Part shown: in pieces, positions 53,005 to 63,816 of the stretch
Numbering within the stretch: position 1 is the first letter of the stretch
Layout of the letters: the number at the start of each line of letters is the position of its first letter
Origin: Mytilus galloprovincialis
Taxonomy: Eukaryota > Mollusca > Bivalvia > Mytilida > Mytilidae
Reading direction: 5' to 3'
NCBI RefSeq assembly: GCF_965363235.1
Contig: NC_134850.1
Span: forward strand, 34,631,102-34,695,101
DNA length: 64,000 bases
Position numbers and translations under genes: made by a program
Notes under the pieces: model-generated
Database searches by the model: none
What the model was told of the DNA's origin: nothing
What the model saw: the letters and a program-made list of their open reading frames with translations, nothing else

Positions 53005-53725
53005 AAAAAGAAGATTTGGTAGGATTGGCAATGAGACAACTGTCCACAAGAGACCAAAATGACACAGACATTAACAACTATGGGTCACCGTACGGCCTTC
53101 AAAAATGAGCAAAGCCCATACCGCATAGTCAGCTATAAAAGGCACTGATAAGACAATGTAAAACAATTCAAACGAGAAAACTAACGGTCTAATTTATATA
53201 TAAAAAAATTAACGAAAAACAAATATGTACCACATAAACAAACGACAACCACTGAATTACAGGCTCCTGACTTGGGACAGGCATATACATAAATAATGTT
53301 GCGGGGTTAAATATGTTAGCGGGATCCCAACTCTTCCCCAAACCTGGGACAATGGTATAACAGTACAACATAAGAACGAACTATAAAAATCAGTTGAAAA
53401 CGGCTTAACTCATATGACGGACGCAAATACAAGTGGACGTGGTCGGGTACTTATACATCCCGACACAAAAAGACACAATGAACAGATTTGAGAGTACTTG
53501 CAGTTATCTGACAGCTATTTCAAAGCCACTAAAAACTAATAAAAAAATCATGCATCTAAGACTAAACTATTAATCCGTACACATCCAACATCCAATGGAT
53601 TTAGTGTAAAGACGTCGTCATAAACAACAACAACAAACATGACCTTGTGCAATGCCAAGTTACAGGTATCGACAGATTGTAGATCCATGTATATGTATGT
53701 TGACTGCATCTTTCTCATCGAACTA
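53005..53725 (+). repeat. 'TGCCAATGAGACAAC' family, long (~720-bp) copy nested in the RT relic
   Basis: Starts GAAGATTTGGTAGGATTGGC, continues AATGAGACAACTGTCCACAA, GGTCACCGTACGGCCTTC, TGACTTGGGACAGGCATATA and TCCGTACACATCCAACATCC, and ends about GTATATGTATGTTGACTG. The RT frame of the host relic resumes directly after it. This is the longest copy of the family here and shows that the shorter ones are fragments. Confidence 0.7.
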
Positions 53726-54320
53726 GAGATAAAGGATACTACAGATACAGTTAAGTCGGCCTCATATCTTGACTTACATCTAGAAATTCACAATGAGGGT
53801 CGGTGGAAAACAAAACTTCACGACAAAAGAGATGATTTCAGCTTTTCAATTGTGAACTTTCAATTTCTCAGTAGCAACATCCTTGCGGCACCTGCATACG
53901 GAGTATATATTTCCCAATTGATATGAAATTCCCGTGCTTGTATTTCCTATCATGGTTTGCTTGATAGAGGGTTGCTGCTCACAAGGAAGCTATCAAACCA
54001 AGAGTTCCAAATAGTGAAGTTGAATCATTCCTTCGTAAATTTTACGGACGCCAACACGCGTTGGTTGACAGTTATGGAATAACCGTTTCACAGATGATAA
54101 CGGATATGTTCCTTACGTCGTAACTAAAATCCCCTACCCTTTCATGAACGTGACCTATCGAATTATACCATTTACCAGATTTGTTTTAACATGAGCAACA
54201 CGAAGGTGCCACATGTGGAGCAGGACCTGCTTACCATCCGGAGCACCGAAGATCACCCCCAGGTTATGGTGGAGTTCGTGTTGCGTATGCTTTAGTTTTC
54301 TATGTTGTATCATTTGTACT

Positions 54321-54402
54321 ATTAAAATTGAGAAAGGAAATGGGGAATGTGCAACAACCCGACCATAGAGCGGACAACAGCCGAAATCCACCAATGGGTA
54401 TT
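54321..54402 (-). mobile_element. Fragment of retroelement family 1 nested in family 2 tail
   Basis: An ~80-bp antisense piece (AATTGAGAAAGGAAATGGGG, AACAACCCGACCATAGAGC) interrupts the family-2 tail exactly where other copies (63180-63215) read straight through. Confidence 0.65.
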
Positions 54403-55225
54403 GTTTGTCTGTTTGTCTTTTTCCTTTTTAGCCATGGCGTTGTCAGTTTATTTTCGAGTTTAACTGTCCCTCTGGTATATTTCGCCCCTCCTCTAGTTTG
54501 AAAAAAGGCCGAAGATTCTAAGGCGTCTGTATAAGTCGACGAGAAACTAACAAAGCAATGATAAAATAATGTGAACTTAGCAAAACGACCTCTGCAAAAG
54601 AACGGACTCGACTAATTGATATAAGCATACACTAAATAAAATGGCAGTATCTACAAACGGATGTTTGGACCTTAGACGCCAAGTGATTATGATAACTAAC
54701 TTGCCCGTTGTTCCTAGCTTCAAAGGCATTTACATGTGTTTGTTATTAAGCCGATTATAACGTTCTCAGAAACTTTTCAAAATTCTAAACCAACATTTTA
54801 TTATAAAAAGTCAATTTATATTTGCGTTTATTATTGCGATCAGTATAGTATGTCTTCTGAACACTTCTTACGATTGATAACCTTATTTTATATAAATTAT
54901 AACACATATCAGTATTATTCATATGAAATAGAAATATTTTATGATTCAGTTTTCTCAAACTTTGGTTGAAGTGCTAAAACCAGATTTTACGACAAACAAT
55001 GTATTTACAAATAAACAGGACAAACATTGTATATCAGTTCTGTCATCCAAACATTTGGAGAATTAATGAATAATTGTTTGTTGGAGTTTTTGGAATAATT
55101 GATTAAAATTTATTCTTGATTATTTCAACTCTTCTTTTTTAATTCAGTAATTATCACAAATAATACTGCTCGGATGTTCAAAACTTTCAATTTTTTCTTT
55201 AACATTTTATTCTTTAAAACAATTT

Positions 55226-55385
55226 CAGGCATTTTGTAAAGTGCCTTTCAATTTTTCCAGGCATTTTGCAAAATGCCTAAAAAAAATAATCATTATGTAT
55301 AATGACTTAATATTCCAGGCATTTTAGAAGATGCCTAAAATTTTCAGACATTTTCCAAAATGCCTGACTTTAGAAAATGCCTGAA
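55226..55385. repeat. Cluster of AGGCATTTT..AAAATGCCT palindromes
   Basis: Four to five near-identical ~20-bp palindromes in 160 bp: 55226-55246, 55259-55278 (perfect AGGCATTTTGCAAAATGCCT), 55318-55337, 55345-55366, and a half-site at 55369-55384. Spacers are AT-rich. Function unknown; possibly remnants of short inverted-repeat elements inserted side by side. Confidence 0.75.
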
Positions 55386-56141
55386 AGGGTAATAGAGGAT
55401 ATTGTTACACTTTGAAAAGACATTGTCAACCTTTGTTTCGGCTCATTTGATTATTTTCTCGGGGTAACAATCTGCTATCTAATCCTCTCAGCTTTATGTT
55501 ATCTATTATAATTTTAATAACGAAACAATGATAATCATGACCCCAAAAACATATATAAGCATTATTTTTCGAAAAGGTTATGATTAAACATGTAAAATAC
55601 GTGAAAAATTTTGAAGACAAATAAAGCAATAAAAACAATAATTAAAAAGTTGTTACAGAAATTTTCAAAAATATGTAGTATAGTACTCAATATATCAGAA
55701 TTAAGAAGACAATATTGTGGCGCTCAATGAAGCGAGAAGATTTCTATTTTTTCTTAGTTTTTTAACAAAGGGGATGAGTTGAATCACTCATTTGCTTAAC
55801 GTGGATTAACATCTTATATTTCATGAAAAACGTTAAAATCTCATGCTACAAGAGCGTGCCCTATTTTGTATGGCTGGTTAATAGAAAGGTCGATAACTAG
55901 TTCAATATCAATAAAATATTATCTTGATTCTCGATAAAAGTTCGGTCAAAACTGGAATCACACTAATACTTAAAAAAATTAATTGAACGTCATAATCATG
56001 TATCTTCAAGTTGGTATTTAAAACAAATGATGGTATGTACGAGAATTCAGTAACCGTAGAGTTAAAAGAAAGTGTTAATAACGTCAATGTAGACGTCCTG
56101 TCTTCATGCGATTAACAAATCCGAACTGTCAATTAAAAGGT

Positions 56142-56346
56142 ACCGTATAGCGGGTGATTTTTGCAGGTGAAAAATTTCGCGAATTTTCTTCAATAAGGTA
56201 TACGAAATATTTTGGCGGATTCAAAACTTTTATAATTACCTTCGCATGTACACTTTTACATTGGCGGAATTGATTTTGGCGATTTTGTAAAATCTGGGAA
56301 AATAAGCAACATTCACATCCCGCGAAAATAACCCGCCCCGCTATTC
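56142..56346. mobile_element. Short MITE with ACCGTATAGCGGGT-type ends
   Basis: ACCGTATAGCGGGTGATTTT at the left, with GCGAAAATAACCCGC and a CCCGCTAT end at the right. The interior has the repeated GCGAATTTTC / GCGGATTC / GCGGAATT words of a common mussel family. The long open frame on the minus strand across it is incidental. Confidence 0.6.
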
Positions 56347-56744
56347 GATATTTGTTTAAAGAAGACAAAATAGTTTGAACATACCAATTGGACATTGAAG
56401 GCTTATAACTAAAGACATAAAAAATGTTTAGACGATGTAGATGTAGATGTAGATAACGAGTAGCATGCAATAATCCATGAATTACCCTTATCTTTATCCA
56501 TTTACCCTTAATCAGGAAAATCACACTAACATTAAACAAAATGCTTGAACGTCATCAACATGTATAGTGATAATTACAAAACAAACCGTGTAATATAAGA
56601 AGATAAGATATATATATAGAATGTAAAAAGAAACAAATGATAATAACGTCATTGTAGACATCAAAATGTAAATGTTAGGTTCAAATAGTGTTATAGAGTT
56701 ACGGTAAGACGAGGAAAATGACTATTTAGTCATTAGAACACTAC

Positions 56745-57663
56745 AAATAAAACTAAAGACAAGACTGAGCAACAAACCCTATCACAAACTTTGTGATCGC
56801 TGATGCTCTTAACTAAAAACTGGACAAAAAATCCAATAAATAGATGTGACCTCAAAATGCTCGAATGTTCTAAACTTAAGACTGCGAAAAAAAAACATCC
56901 CGAATTTTGTGTGATTTTAGATGTTCTACACTTAAATGAGAACAACAATCCCTACAAGATCTTGGTTTGCTCTCAGATGCTTTAAACTAATGTTTGAGCA
57001 ACAAATCCGACCAAGAACGTGGTGTAATCGCAAGTGCTCTGAACTAAAAACTGGAATATATTGCCATCTAGAATTTGGTGTGATCTCAGATGTTCTGAAC
57101 TAAAGACTAAAAAAACAAACCCCTTCAAGCACGTGGTGTGATTTCACATTCACTGATCTAAAAACTAAAAAAGGAAAACCATCAAGAACTTGGTGTGATC
57201 TCATATGCTCTGAAATATCGACAGAAAAACAAATCCCATCAATATATTGGTATGATCTGTCTCAAATGTTTTAATTAAAGACTTAAAAGCAAAACCCATC
57301 AAGGTATTGGTGTGATCACACATGTCCTTACCAAAACACTGAAAAAAACCACCATCAAGGACTTGGTGTAATTTCATTTTCACTGAACTAAAAATTGAGA
57401 AACAAACCTAATCAAGTACTTGATGTGATCGCATACGCTCTGGACTTAAGACCGATAAACAAACCCCTTCAATAAATTGGTGTGATCTCAGATGTGTTAA
57501 CTAAGACCGATAAACAAACCCCTTCAATAAATTGGTGTGATCTCAGATGTGTTAACTAAAGATTGAGAAACAAATCCCATCAAGAACTTGGTGTGATCTC
57601 AGATGCTCTAAACTAAAGACTTAGAAGCAAATCCTATCAAGAACTTGGTGTGATGTCAGGTGC
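56745..57663 (+). repeat. 57-bp minisatellite, about 16 units
   Basis: Units follow TCAAGAACTTGGTGTGATCT, CAGATGCTCTGAACTAAAGA and CTnAnAAACAAACCCCA. Early units are diverged. Two neighbouring units at about 57447-57550 are almost identical, which points to a recent unit duplication. It has no coding continuity. Confidence 0.85.
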
Positions 57664-58844
57664 TTTGGAAGTAAATATTTATTTTACAAATTAGTGACAT
57701 TTTTTATGGATCATAGAACTTTATTTGCTTTGAAAATTTAAATTGTTATTAAAAAGTGGAATGTTAAAAGCGTGTGGTTAAAAAACGCTAGTTGAGGAAA
57801 ATATAAGATTAAAACTAATGTAAACTGAGAATTTCCAGTTGTAATTTAACGCCATTATTTCAATGAATATAAGCAGTTTTAGTGCCTTTTACAACGTAAA
57901 ACAAATTATAAATTAGCAATCATACCAAATGTTCTTTTTATATATAGCTCGTATTTCGTGTGCATAATTTGAACCTAGAAATTTAACACGATCCATGCCT
58001 TTTTAGCTACTCATGGTAAGAAAGTGTAGGACGATAGTCTATAGCTATCAAGTGACTCTCTTTCAAGGACTATTATAAATTGATACATTTGTACAGGCAT
58101 TTCCCTGAATTTGAAGATGTTTTACAGTATGGTTATAAATAAATTAGATCATGTTCAGTTGCAGACAAGATAATTTTGAAATTAGATTTTGGTTACTGCA
58201 TGTATCTATCGTGTATGTGTTACAACTTCAGAAGCCTTCAAGACGTTATAAATACCTCGATTGACTAAAATAATCATATCAAACGGCATGTGGCTTCTGC
58301 GCACCAGCTTCAAACGTCTATAATATGAGATGCTGCTAGGCTTCAAATCGAGGATTATGATTTATACGAACTAGATCGGATCCATCGCTTTCCAGATCTT
58401 GTAGTGAACTGAAGAATACGATGTTGGTTTTTTTTACAGAATTACACGATCATGCACAAGGCAAATTTTGATAACGAATACAGTAACTGTCTTGTTTCAA
58501 CCAAAGAATAGGCAATTGATATTACCTTAAATGATGAATAGCCCAAAAACATGTACATTATATCACAAAAATACTGTCAGAACTATATAAAGTCAAAACA
58601 AAACTTGAGTGACAATCATCTTACTTGTTTGTTTTATGAATGACACTATTTCGTAAAAGATGGGTGTCAAAAAAATCTATTTAGCATATCAAAGAAAGTG
58701 TACATATTTCCCTTACAGTTTCTTTATCAGCTGTAAAATCTGTTAAAGTTCGTGCCAGTTTTTTTATTTCTTAAGGTTGGCATATAACAATTGCAGAATT
58801 GTTACAAGAACTTAGACTTATCAAGAAAGTACATATGTTATTAA
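57664..58844. other. No gene or recognised repeat
   Basis: AT-rich sequence between the minisatellite and repeat X. Nothing supported was found on either strand. Confidence 0.4.
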
Positions 58845-59010
58845 ATAAAGGCAACAGTAGTATACCGCTGTTCGAAAGTCATAAATCGATTCACAGAAAA
58901 CGAATTCGGGTTACAAACTAAAACCGATGGAAAAACATCAACCATATATAAGAACACAACAACGTAACAACGAAGTGCAACACAAAACAAACGATAATAC
59001 AACATACACA
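58845..59010 (+). repeat. Dispersed repeat X, ~165-bp copy abutting the retrozyme array
   Basis: AATAAAGGCAACAGTAGTAT, ACCGCTGTTCGAAAGTCATA, GAATTCGGGTTACAAACTAA and AAGTGCAACACAAAAC. It ends where the array begins. Confidence 0.7.
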
Positions 59011-59235
59011 GGGCATCACCAGCCCAGTAGCCAGTACCGAACAAAAATACGGATTTTTTTGTGTTATTAAAATTTGCTGCCACAAAATAATAGAAATTAT
59101 TATAAATTAAGGAATCATTCTCCCTCATGCAAAGCTCTGATTCCTTCCACGGATTTGGCTATACTTTTTGAACTTTTTAAATTATAGCTCTTCATCTTTT
59201 ATATAAGCTTTGGAGTTCAAATATTTTGGCCACGA

Positions 59236-59279
59236 GCATCTCTGAAGAGACATGTATTGTCGAAATGCGCATCTGGTGC
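59236..59279 (+). ncRNA. Hammerhead ribozyme, array copy 1
   Basis: GCATCT, CTGAAGA, stem II GAC-ATGTATT-GTC, GAAA, helix III palindrome ATGCGCAT, C, then TGGTGC. The base just before the core is T instead of A, which removes one helix I pair. Confidence 0.8.
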
Positions 59280-59587
59280 AAGAAAATTGGTACCGTTAAT
59301 TTTATGACTACCACTTGGTCGATGCCTCTGCTGGTGGACTATTAGTCATCGAGGGTATCACCAGCCCCGTAGCCAGTACTTCGGTACCGGCATGATGAAA
59401 ATACGGATTTTTTGTGTTATTAAAATTTGCTGTTACAAAATGATAGAAATTATTATAAATTAAGGAATGTATCTCCCTCATGCAAGTTCTGATTCCTTCC
59501 ACGGATTTGGCTATACTTTTTGAACCTTTTGGATTATAGCTCTTCATCTTTTATATAAGCTTTGGAGTTCAAATATTTTGGCCACGA

Positions 59588-59631
59588 GCATCACTGAAGA
59601 GACATGTATAGTCGAAATGCGCATCTGGTGC
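59588..59631 (+). ncRNA. Hammerhead ribozyme, array copy 2 (consensus)
   Basis: Consensus copy. Helix I GCATCA pairs with TGGTGC (one G-U). The core is CTGAAGA, helix II GAC/GUC has loop ATGTATA, GAA follows, helix III is the self-complementary ATGCGCAT, and cleavage is after C at 59625. This is type I topology with a minimal helix III, as described for Penelope-like elements and animal retrozymes. Confidence 0.88.
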
Positions 59632-59937
59632 AAGAAAATTGGTACCGTTAATTTTATTACTACCACTGGGTCGATGCCTCTGCTGGTGGACTATTAGTCC
59701 CCGTGGTTATCACCAGCCCAGTAGCCAGTACTTCGGTACTGTCATGAAAATACGGATTTTTTGTGTTATTAAAATTTGCTGTTACAAAATGATAGAAATT
59801 ATTATAAATTAAGGAATGTATCTCCCTCATGCAAAGTTCTGATTCCTTCCACGGATTTGGCTATACTTTTTGAACCTTTTGGATTATAGCTCCTCGTCTT
59901 TTATATAAGCTTTGGAGTTCAAATATTTTGGCCACGA

Positions 59938-59981
59938 GCATCACTGAAGAGACATGTATAGTCGAAATGCGCATCTGGTGC
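59938..59981 (+). ncRNA. Hammerhead ribozyme, array copy 3
   Basis: Identical to copy 2 in all stems and core positions. Cleavage predicted after 59975. Confidence 0.87.
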
Positions 59982-60287
59982 AAGAAAATTGGTACCGTTA
60001 ATTTTATTACTACCACTGGGTCGATGCCTCTGCTGGTGGACTATTAGTCACCGAAGGTATCACCAGCCCAGTAGCCAGTACTTCGGTACTGGCATGAAAA
60101 CACGGATTGTTTGTGTTATTAAAATTTGCTGTTACAAAATGATAGAAATTATTATAAATTAAGGAATGTATCTCCCTCATGCAAAGCTCTGATTCCTTCC
60201 ACGGATTTGGCTATACTTTTTGAACCTTTTGGATTATAGCTCTTCATCTTTTATATAAGCTTTGGAGTTCAAATATTTTGGCCACGA

Positions 60288-60331
60288 GCATCACTGAAGA
60301 GACATGTATAGTCGAAATGCGCATCGGGTGC
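60288..60331 (+). ncRNA. Hammerhead ribozyme, array copy 4
   Basis: As copy 2, but the base after the cleavage site is G instead of T (GGGTGC), which disrupts the first helix I pair. Activity may be reduced. Confidence 0.8.
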
Positions 60332-60637
60332 AAGAAAATTGGTACCGTTGATTTTATTACTACCACTGGGTCGATGCCTCTGCTGGTGGACTATTAGTCC
60401 CCGAGGGTATCACCAGCCCAGTAGCCAGTACTACGGTACTGGCATGAAAATACGGATTGTTTGTGTTATTAAAATTTGCTGTTACAAAATGATAGAAATT
60501 ATAATAAATTAAGAAATGTATCTCCCTCATGCAAAGCTCTGATTCCTTCCACGGATTTGGCTATAGTTTTTGAACCTTTTGGATTATAGCTCTTCATCTT
60601 TTATATAAGCTTTGGAGTTCAAATATTTTGGCCAAGA

Positions 60638-60681
60638 GCATCACTGAAGAGACATGTATAGTCGAAATGCGCATCTGGTGC
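60638..60681 (+). ncRNA. Hammerhead ribozyme, array copy 5
   Basis: Core and stems as in copy 2. Only the upstream flank differs (CCAAGA instead of CCACGA). Confidence 0.87.
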
Positions 60682-60990
60682 AAGAAAATTGGTACCGTTA
60701 ATTTTATTACGACCACTGGGTCGATGCCTCTGCTGGTGGACTATTAGTCCCCGAGGGTATAACCAGCCCAGTAGCCAGTACTTCGGTACTGGCATGAAAA
60801 TACGGAGTTTTTGTGTTATTAAAATTTGCTGTTACAAAATGATAGAAATTATTATAAATTAAGGAATGTATCTCCCTCATGCAAAGCTCTGATTCCTTCC
60901 ACGGATTTGGATATACTTTTTGAACCTTTTGGATTATTATAGCTCTTCATCTTTTATATAAGCTTTTGAGTTCAAATATTTTGGCCAAGA

Positions 60991-61040
60991 GCATCACTGA
61001 AGAGACATGTACTAGTATTGTCGAAATGCGCATCTGGTGC
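60991..61040 (+). ncRNA. Hammerhead ribozyme, array copy 6, enlarged loop II
   Basis: Core and helices I and III are as in the consensus. Helix II is followed by a 6-nt longer loop (GAC ... ACTAGTATT GTC) that can extend the stem. Confidence 0.83.
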
Positions 61041-61225
61041 AAGAAAATTGGTACCATTAATTTTATTACTACCACTGGGTCGATGCCTCTGCTGGTGGAC
61101 TATTAGTCCCCGAAGGTATCACCAGCCCAGTAGCCAGTACTTCGGTACTGGCATGAAAATACGGATTGTTTGTGTTATTAAAATTTGCTGTTACAAAATG
61201 ATAGAAAATTATTATAAATTAAGGA

Positions 61226-61550
61226 AAAAGTAAAATCATAAAATTACTGAACTTAGAGGAAGATCAATTGGGAAAGTCCATAATCACATGGCAAAATCAA
61301 ATAACAAAACGCATCAAAAACGAATGGACAAAAACTGTCATATTCCTGACTTGGTGCAGGCATTTTCAAATGTAGAAAATGGTGGATTAAACCTGGTTCT
61401 ATAGCGCTAACCCTCTCACTTTAATGACAGTCTCCTCAATTTCCGATATTTTTACATTGATGCGTTAAATAAACAGACACAATAAATATAATAGTCAAAA
61501 TATGGGTACATCAGTCATCATCGTTTAACAATTTTAAAAGGCTGAGAATG
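61226..61550 (+). repeat. 325-bp dispersed repeat inserted in the retrozyme array
   Basis: Starts about GTAAAATCATAAAATTACTG and contains AGTCCATAATCACATGGCAA, GTCATATTCCTGACTTGGTG, GTGGATTAAACCTGGTTCTA and ATATGGGTACATCAGTCATC. It is a recurrent mussel repeat that probably belongs to a larger retroelement tail. It separates array units 6 and 7 and may have replaced most of a unit. Confidence 0.65.
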
Positions 61551-61669
61551 TATCTCCCTCATGCAAAGCTCTGATTCCTTCCACGGATTTGGATATACTT
61601 TTTGAACCTTTTGGATTATAGCTCTTCATCTTTTATATAAGCTTTGGAGTTCAAATATTGTGGCCAAGA

Positions 61670-61713
61670 GCATCACTGAAGAGACATGTATTGTCGAAAT
61701 GCGCATCTGGTGC
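61670..61713 (+). ncRNA. Hammerhead ribozyme, array copy 7
   Basis: Core, helix I and helix III match the consensus. Loop II is ATGTATT. Cleavage predicted after 61707. Confidence 0.87.
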
Positions 61714-62019
61714 AAGAAAATTGGTACCGTTAATTTTATTACTACCACTGGGTCGATGCCTCTGCTGGTGGACTAATAGTCCCCGAGGGTATCACCAGCC
61801 CAGTAGCCAGTACTTCGGTACTGGCATGAAAATACGGATTTTTTGTGTTATTAAAATTTGCTGTTACAAACTGATAGAAATTATTATAAATTAAGGAATG
61901 TATCTCCCTCATGCAAAGCTCTAATTCCTTCCACAGATTTGGCTATTCTTTTTGAACCTTTTGGATTATAGCTCTTCATCTTTTATATAAGCTTTGGAGT
62001 TCAAATATTTTAGCCACGA

Positions 62020-62063
62020 GCATCACTGAAGATACATGTATTGTCGAAATGCGCATCTGGTGC
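62020..62063 (+). ncRNA. Hammerhead ribozyme, array copy 8 (terminal)
   Basis: Core CTGAAGA, then TACATGTATTGTC: the first helix II base is T instead of G, so the closing pair is lost. Helices I and III are intact. The unit breaks off at about 62090. Confidence 0.8.
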
Positions 62064-62169
62064 AAGAAAATTGGTACCGTTAATTTTATTATACACAGAA
62101 ACGAACTATGACTTGATACAGGACATTTTAAGAAAAATGGTAGGTTAAACATGGTTATGTGGCACATGA

Positions 62170-62995
62170 AACACTTGTTGAATTAATATAAAATGAACTT
62201 TGTGATCAGTTACTTTATTTAAAAATCGTTTCAGTAAACGTATAAATCTTTTTATTGTAAGGAAATATTCAAAAGGTATAACACAAAACCGTAAGTAAAC
62301 GTAGTTTAAAGGGGGTGTCTATACAAACTGAAAATCTAACTTTAGACTTTATCAACCATCAGCACATAAAATGAAACTGTTGTATTCATGCCTTGGTTTT
62401 CTGAAGAAAATGATGGGTTCAACCTTGTTTCAAAGCTGCCTTATAGCTTGACATCCCACTTGTTCGACAATTGTTTATATTTCCCTTTCATTGACAAAAT
62501 TGGTGAACAATCCAAAACAGACATTATATGTTTAATAAGGATATAGCAGCCAAAGCTGCGTAGACTTGAACTTTTACTTTCCCGCAGTACATACTCATCC
62601 AACATTGATTAGATGTTTTCCCCCTATGTCATTAGTATTCTGAAACAGGAATTACTTATCTGTGTTAATCAGGTCAAGAAACTCGACTAATAAATTGTCC
62701 TTGTACTCGAATTGTCCATTAATATGATTATATCATTATTGTGGTTTTTGTTCGGACATTACGGCGGTTTGCATAAGAGCTAGACGATACACAGAATTAG
62801 ATAATAGTTACAAAATTGTATCTAGAACTCAAGCAAGATTTTTGTGGGTTTTTTTTTTAAATAAGAATGATGCATTTGATTTTTGACGATTTCATGTGAC
62901 ATTTACCAATTATATTTCAAAATAAATATTGAAAAAGAATTGCATAAAAATACAACATGGTATATTCATTGTCAAAATTTTAGAAAATTAATTGC
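62170..62995. other. No gene seen
   Basis: AT-rich DNA. A TCATAC..GACTTGATACAGGACA fragment at 62090-62165 resembles part of the high-copy retroelement tails. Otherwise nothing is recognised. Confidence 0.4.
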
Positions 62996-62999
62996 AGCA

Positions 63000-63320
63000 T
63001 ATACGTCGTAACTACAATCCCCTCCCCTTTCATTAATGTGACCTACTGAATTAGACTATTTACCGGATTTGATATGTCATAAGCACCACAATGGGTGCCA
63101 CATGTGGAACAGGATCTGCTTACCCTTCCGGAGCACCTGAGATCACCACTAGTTTTTGGTGGGGTTAGTGTTGTTTATTCTTTAGTTTTCTTTGTTGTGT
63201 CGTGTGTACTATTGTTTGTCTTTTTGTCCTTTTCATTTTTAGCCGTGACGTTGTCAGTTTATTTTCCATTTATGAGTTTGACTGCCCCTCTGGTATCTTT
63301 CGTCTCTCTTTTAAAAATTG
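63000..63320 (+). mobile_element. Retroelement family 2, 3' tail copy
   Basis: Matches 54110-54490: ACGTCGTAACTACAATCCCC, CATTAATGTGACCTACTGAA, GGGTGCCACATGTGGAACAG, CCTTCCGGAGCACCTGAGAT and TTTTTAGCCGTGACGTTGTC. It is truncated at its 5' side and reads through where 54321-54402 is inserted in the other copy. Confidence 0.72.
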
Positions 63321-63816
63321 GTTAAACCGATTTTCCAGATAATGCTACAAAACAGTTGACCCTGATATGTGTCAATCCTCAGTTGTTGAAGTATAAAAAA
63401 AAAAGAGGAGAACGAACGAAAGATATGGTGTTACAATAAGAAAAGTTATAAACGATAAAGAATAAAATAATAATCTAACCAATAATTTGCAATATAAAGT
63501 ATCTTAAGGTCTGTGCAAAATTGGTGGCCACATTTCTATTATTAATACATAATTAAATGAAAATATCGAACACAGAATCTATAAACATAAAACTAGGAAA
63601 CACAACCGCTTGATATTTAGGAACGGTGCGTATTTATGATTTTGAATTCCATTTTTAATTCATCTAGAAACATACTTTGCAAATCGGCGCATATTTGGTA
63701 TACTGTAAACGCACTCATTTTCGCCATTTTCAATTTTTCTTGTTTAACAACATAAAGTAAATTTAAATATCGAGAAAGTAACGTCTACGAAGTGCACTAG
63801 AAAGTCCTAATTGTTA

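Larger units (their letters stand above)
52600..54490 (+). mobile_element. Retroelement relic, family 2 (Penelope-type RT region and 3' tail), with nested insertions
   Basis: Readable RT landmarks in order: FSETDIIKMLDFLIDNIFVT (52715-52790), NCAPLLVELFLYHYETDF (about 52838-52890), NFTFRYKDD (the RT active-site block, about 52930-52960), then after an insertion ASYLDLHLEI, DKRDDFSFSIVNFQF and APAYGVYISQL (53750-53925). The 3' tail follows (ATCACCCCCAGGTTATGGTG, TTTAGCCATGGCGTTGTCAG) and ends near 54490. The order (palm, D-D block, FLD-like and K-x-D block) suggests Penelope-like RT; this classing is tentative. The copy is old, incomplete and interrupted. Confidence 0.65.
59012..62090 (+). mobile_element. 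Retrozyme-like tandem array: ~350-bp units, each with a hammerhead ribozyme
   Basis: Seven near-identical full units plus partial ends. The marker CTCCCTCATGCAAAG recurs at 59120, 59473, 59822, 60172, 60522, 60872, 61554 and 61904, giving a 349-353 bp period. A 325-bp insertion (61226-61550) lies after the sixth. Each unit contains the hammerhead, then GGTACCGTTAATTTTATTA, CCACTGGGTCGATGCCTCTG, the ACCAGCCCAGTAGCCAGTAC block and TTTGTGTTATTAAAATTTGC. Predicted cleavage sites (after ATC) are at 59273, 59625, 59975, 60325, 60675, 61034, 61707 and 62057, so self-cleavage would release 350-nt monomers. Units differ by a few percent, so the array is young. In animals such ribozyme-bearing repeats are called retrozymes and give small circular RNAs. 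Confidence 0.85.

Noticed and set aside
56129-56539. A 136-codon open frame on the minus strand
   Set aside because: Half of it is a known-type short MITE (56142-56346) and the rest has no recognisable motif or splice structure.
61018-61894. Open frames reading KCASGARKLVPLILLLPLGR in two array units
   Set aside because: They are the ribozyme and flank of the 350-bp unit read as protein; most other units do not keep the frame open.
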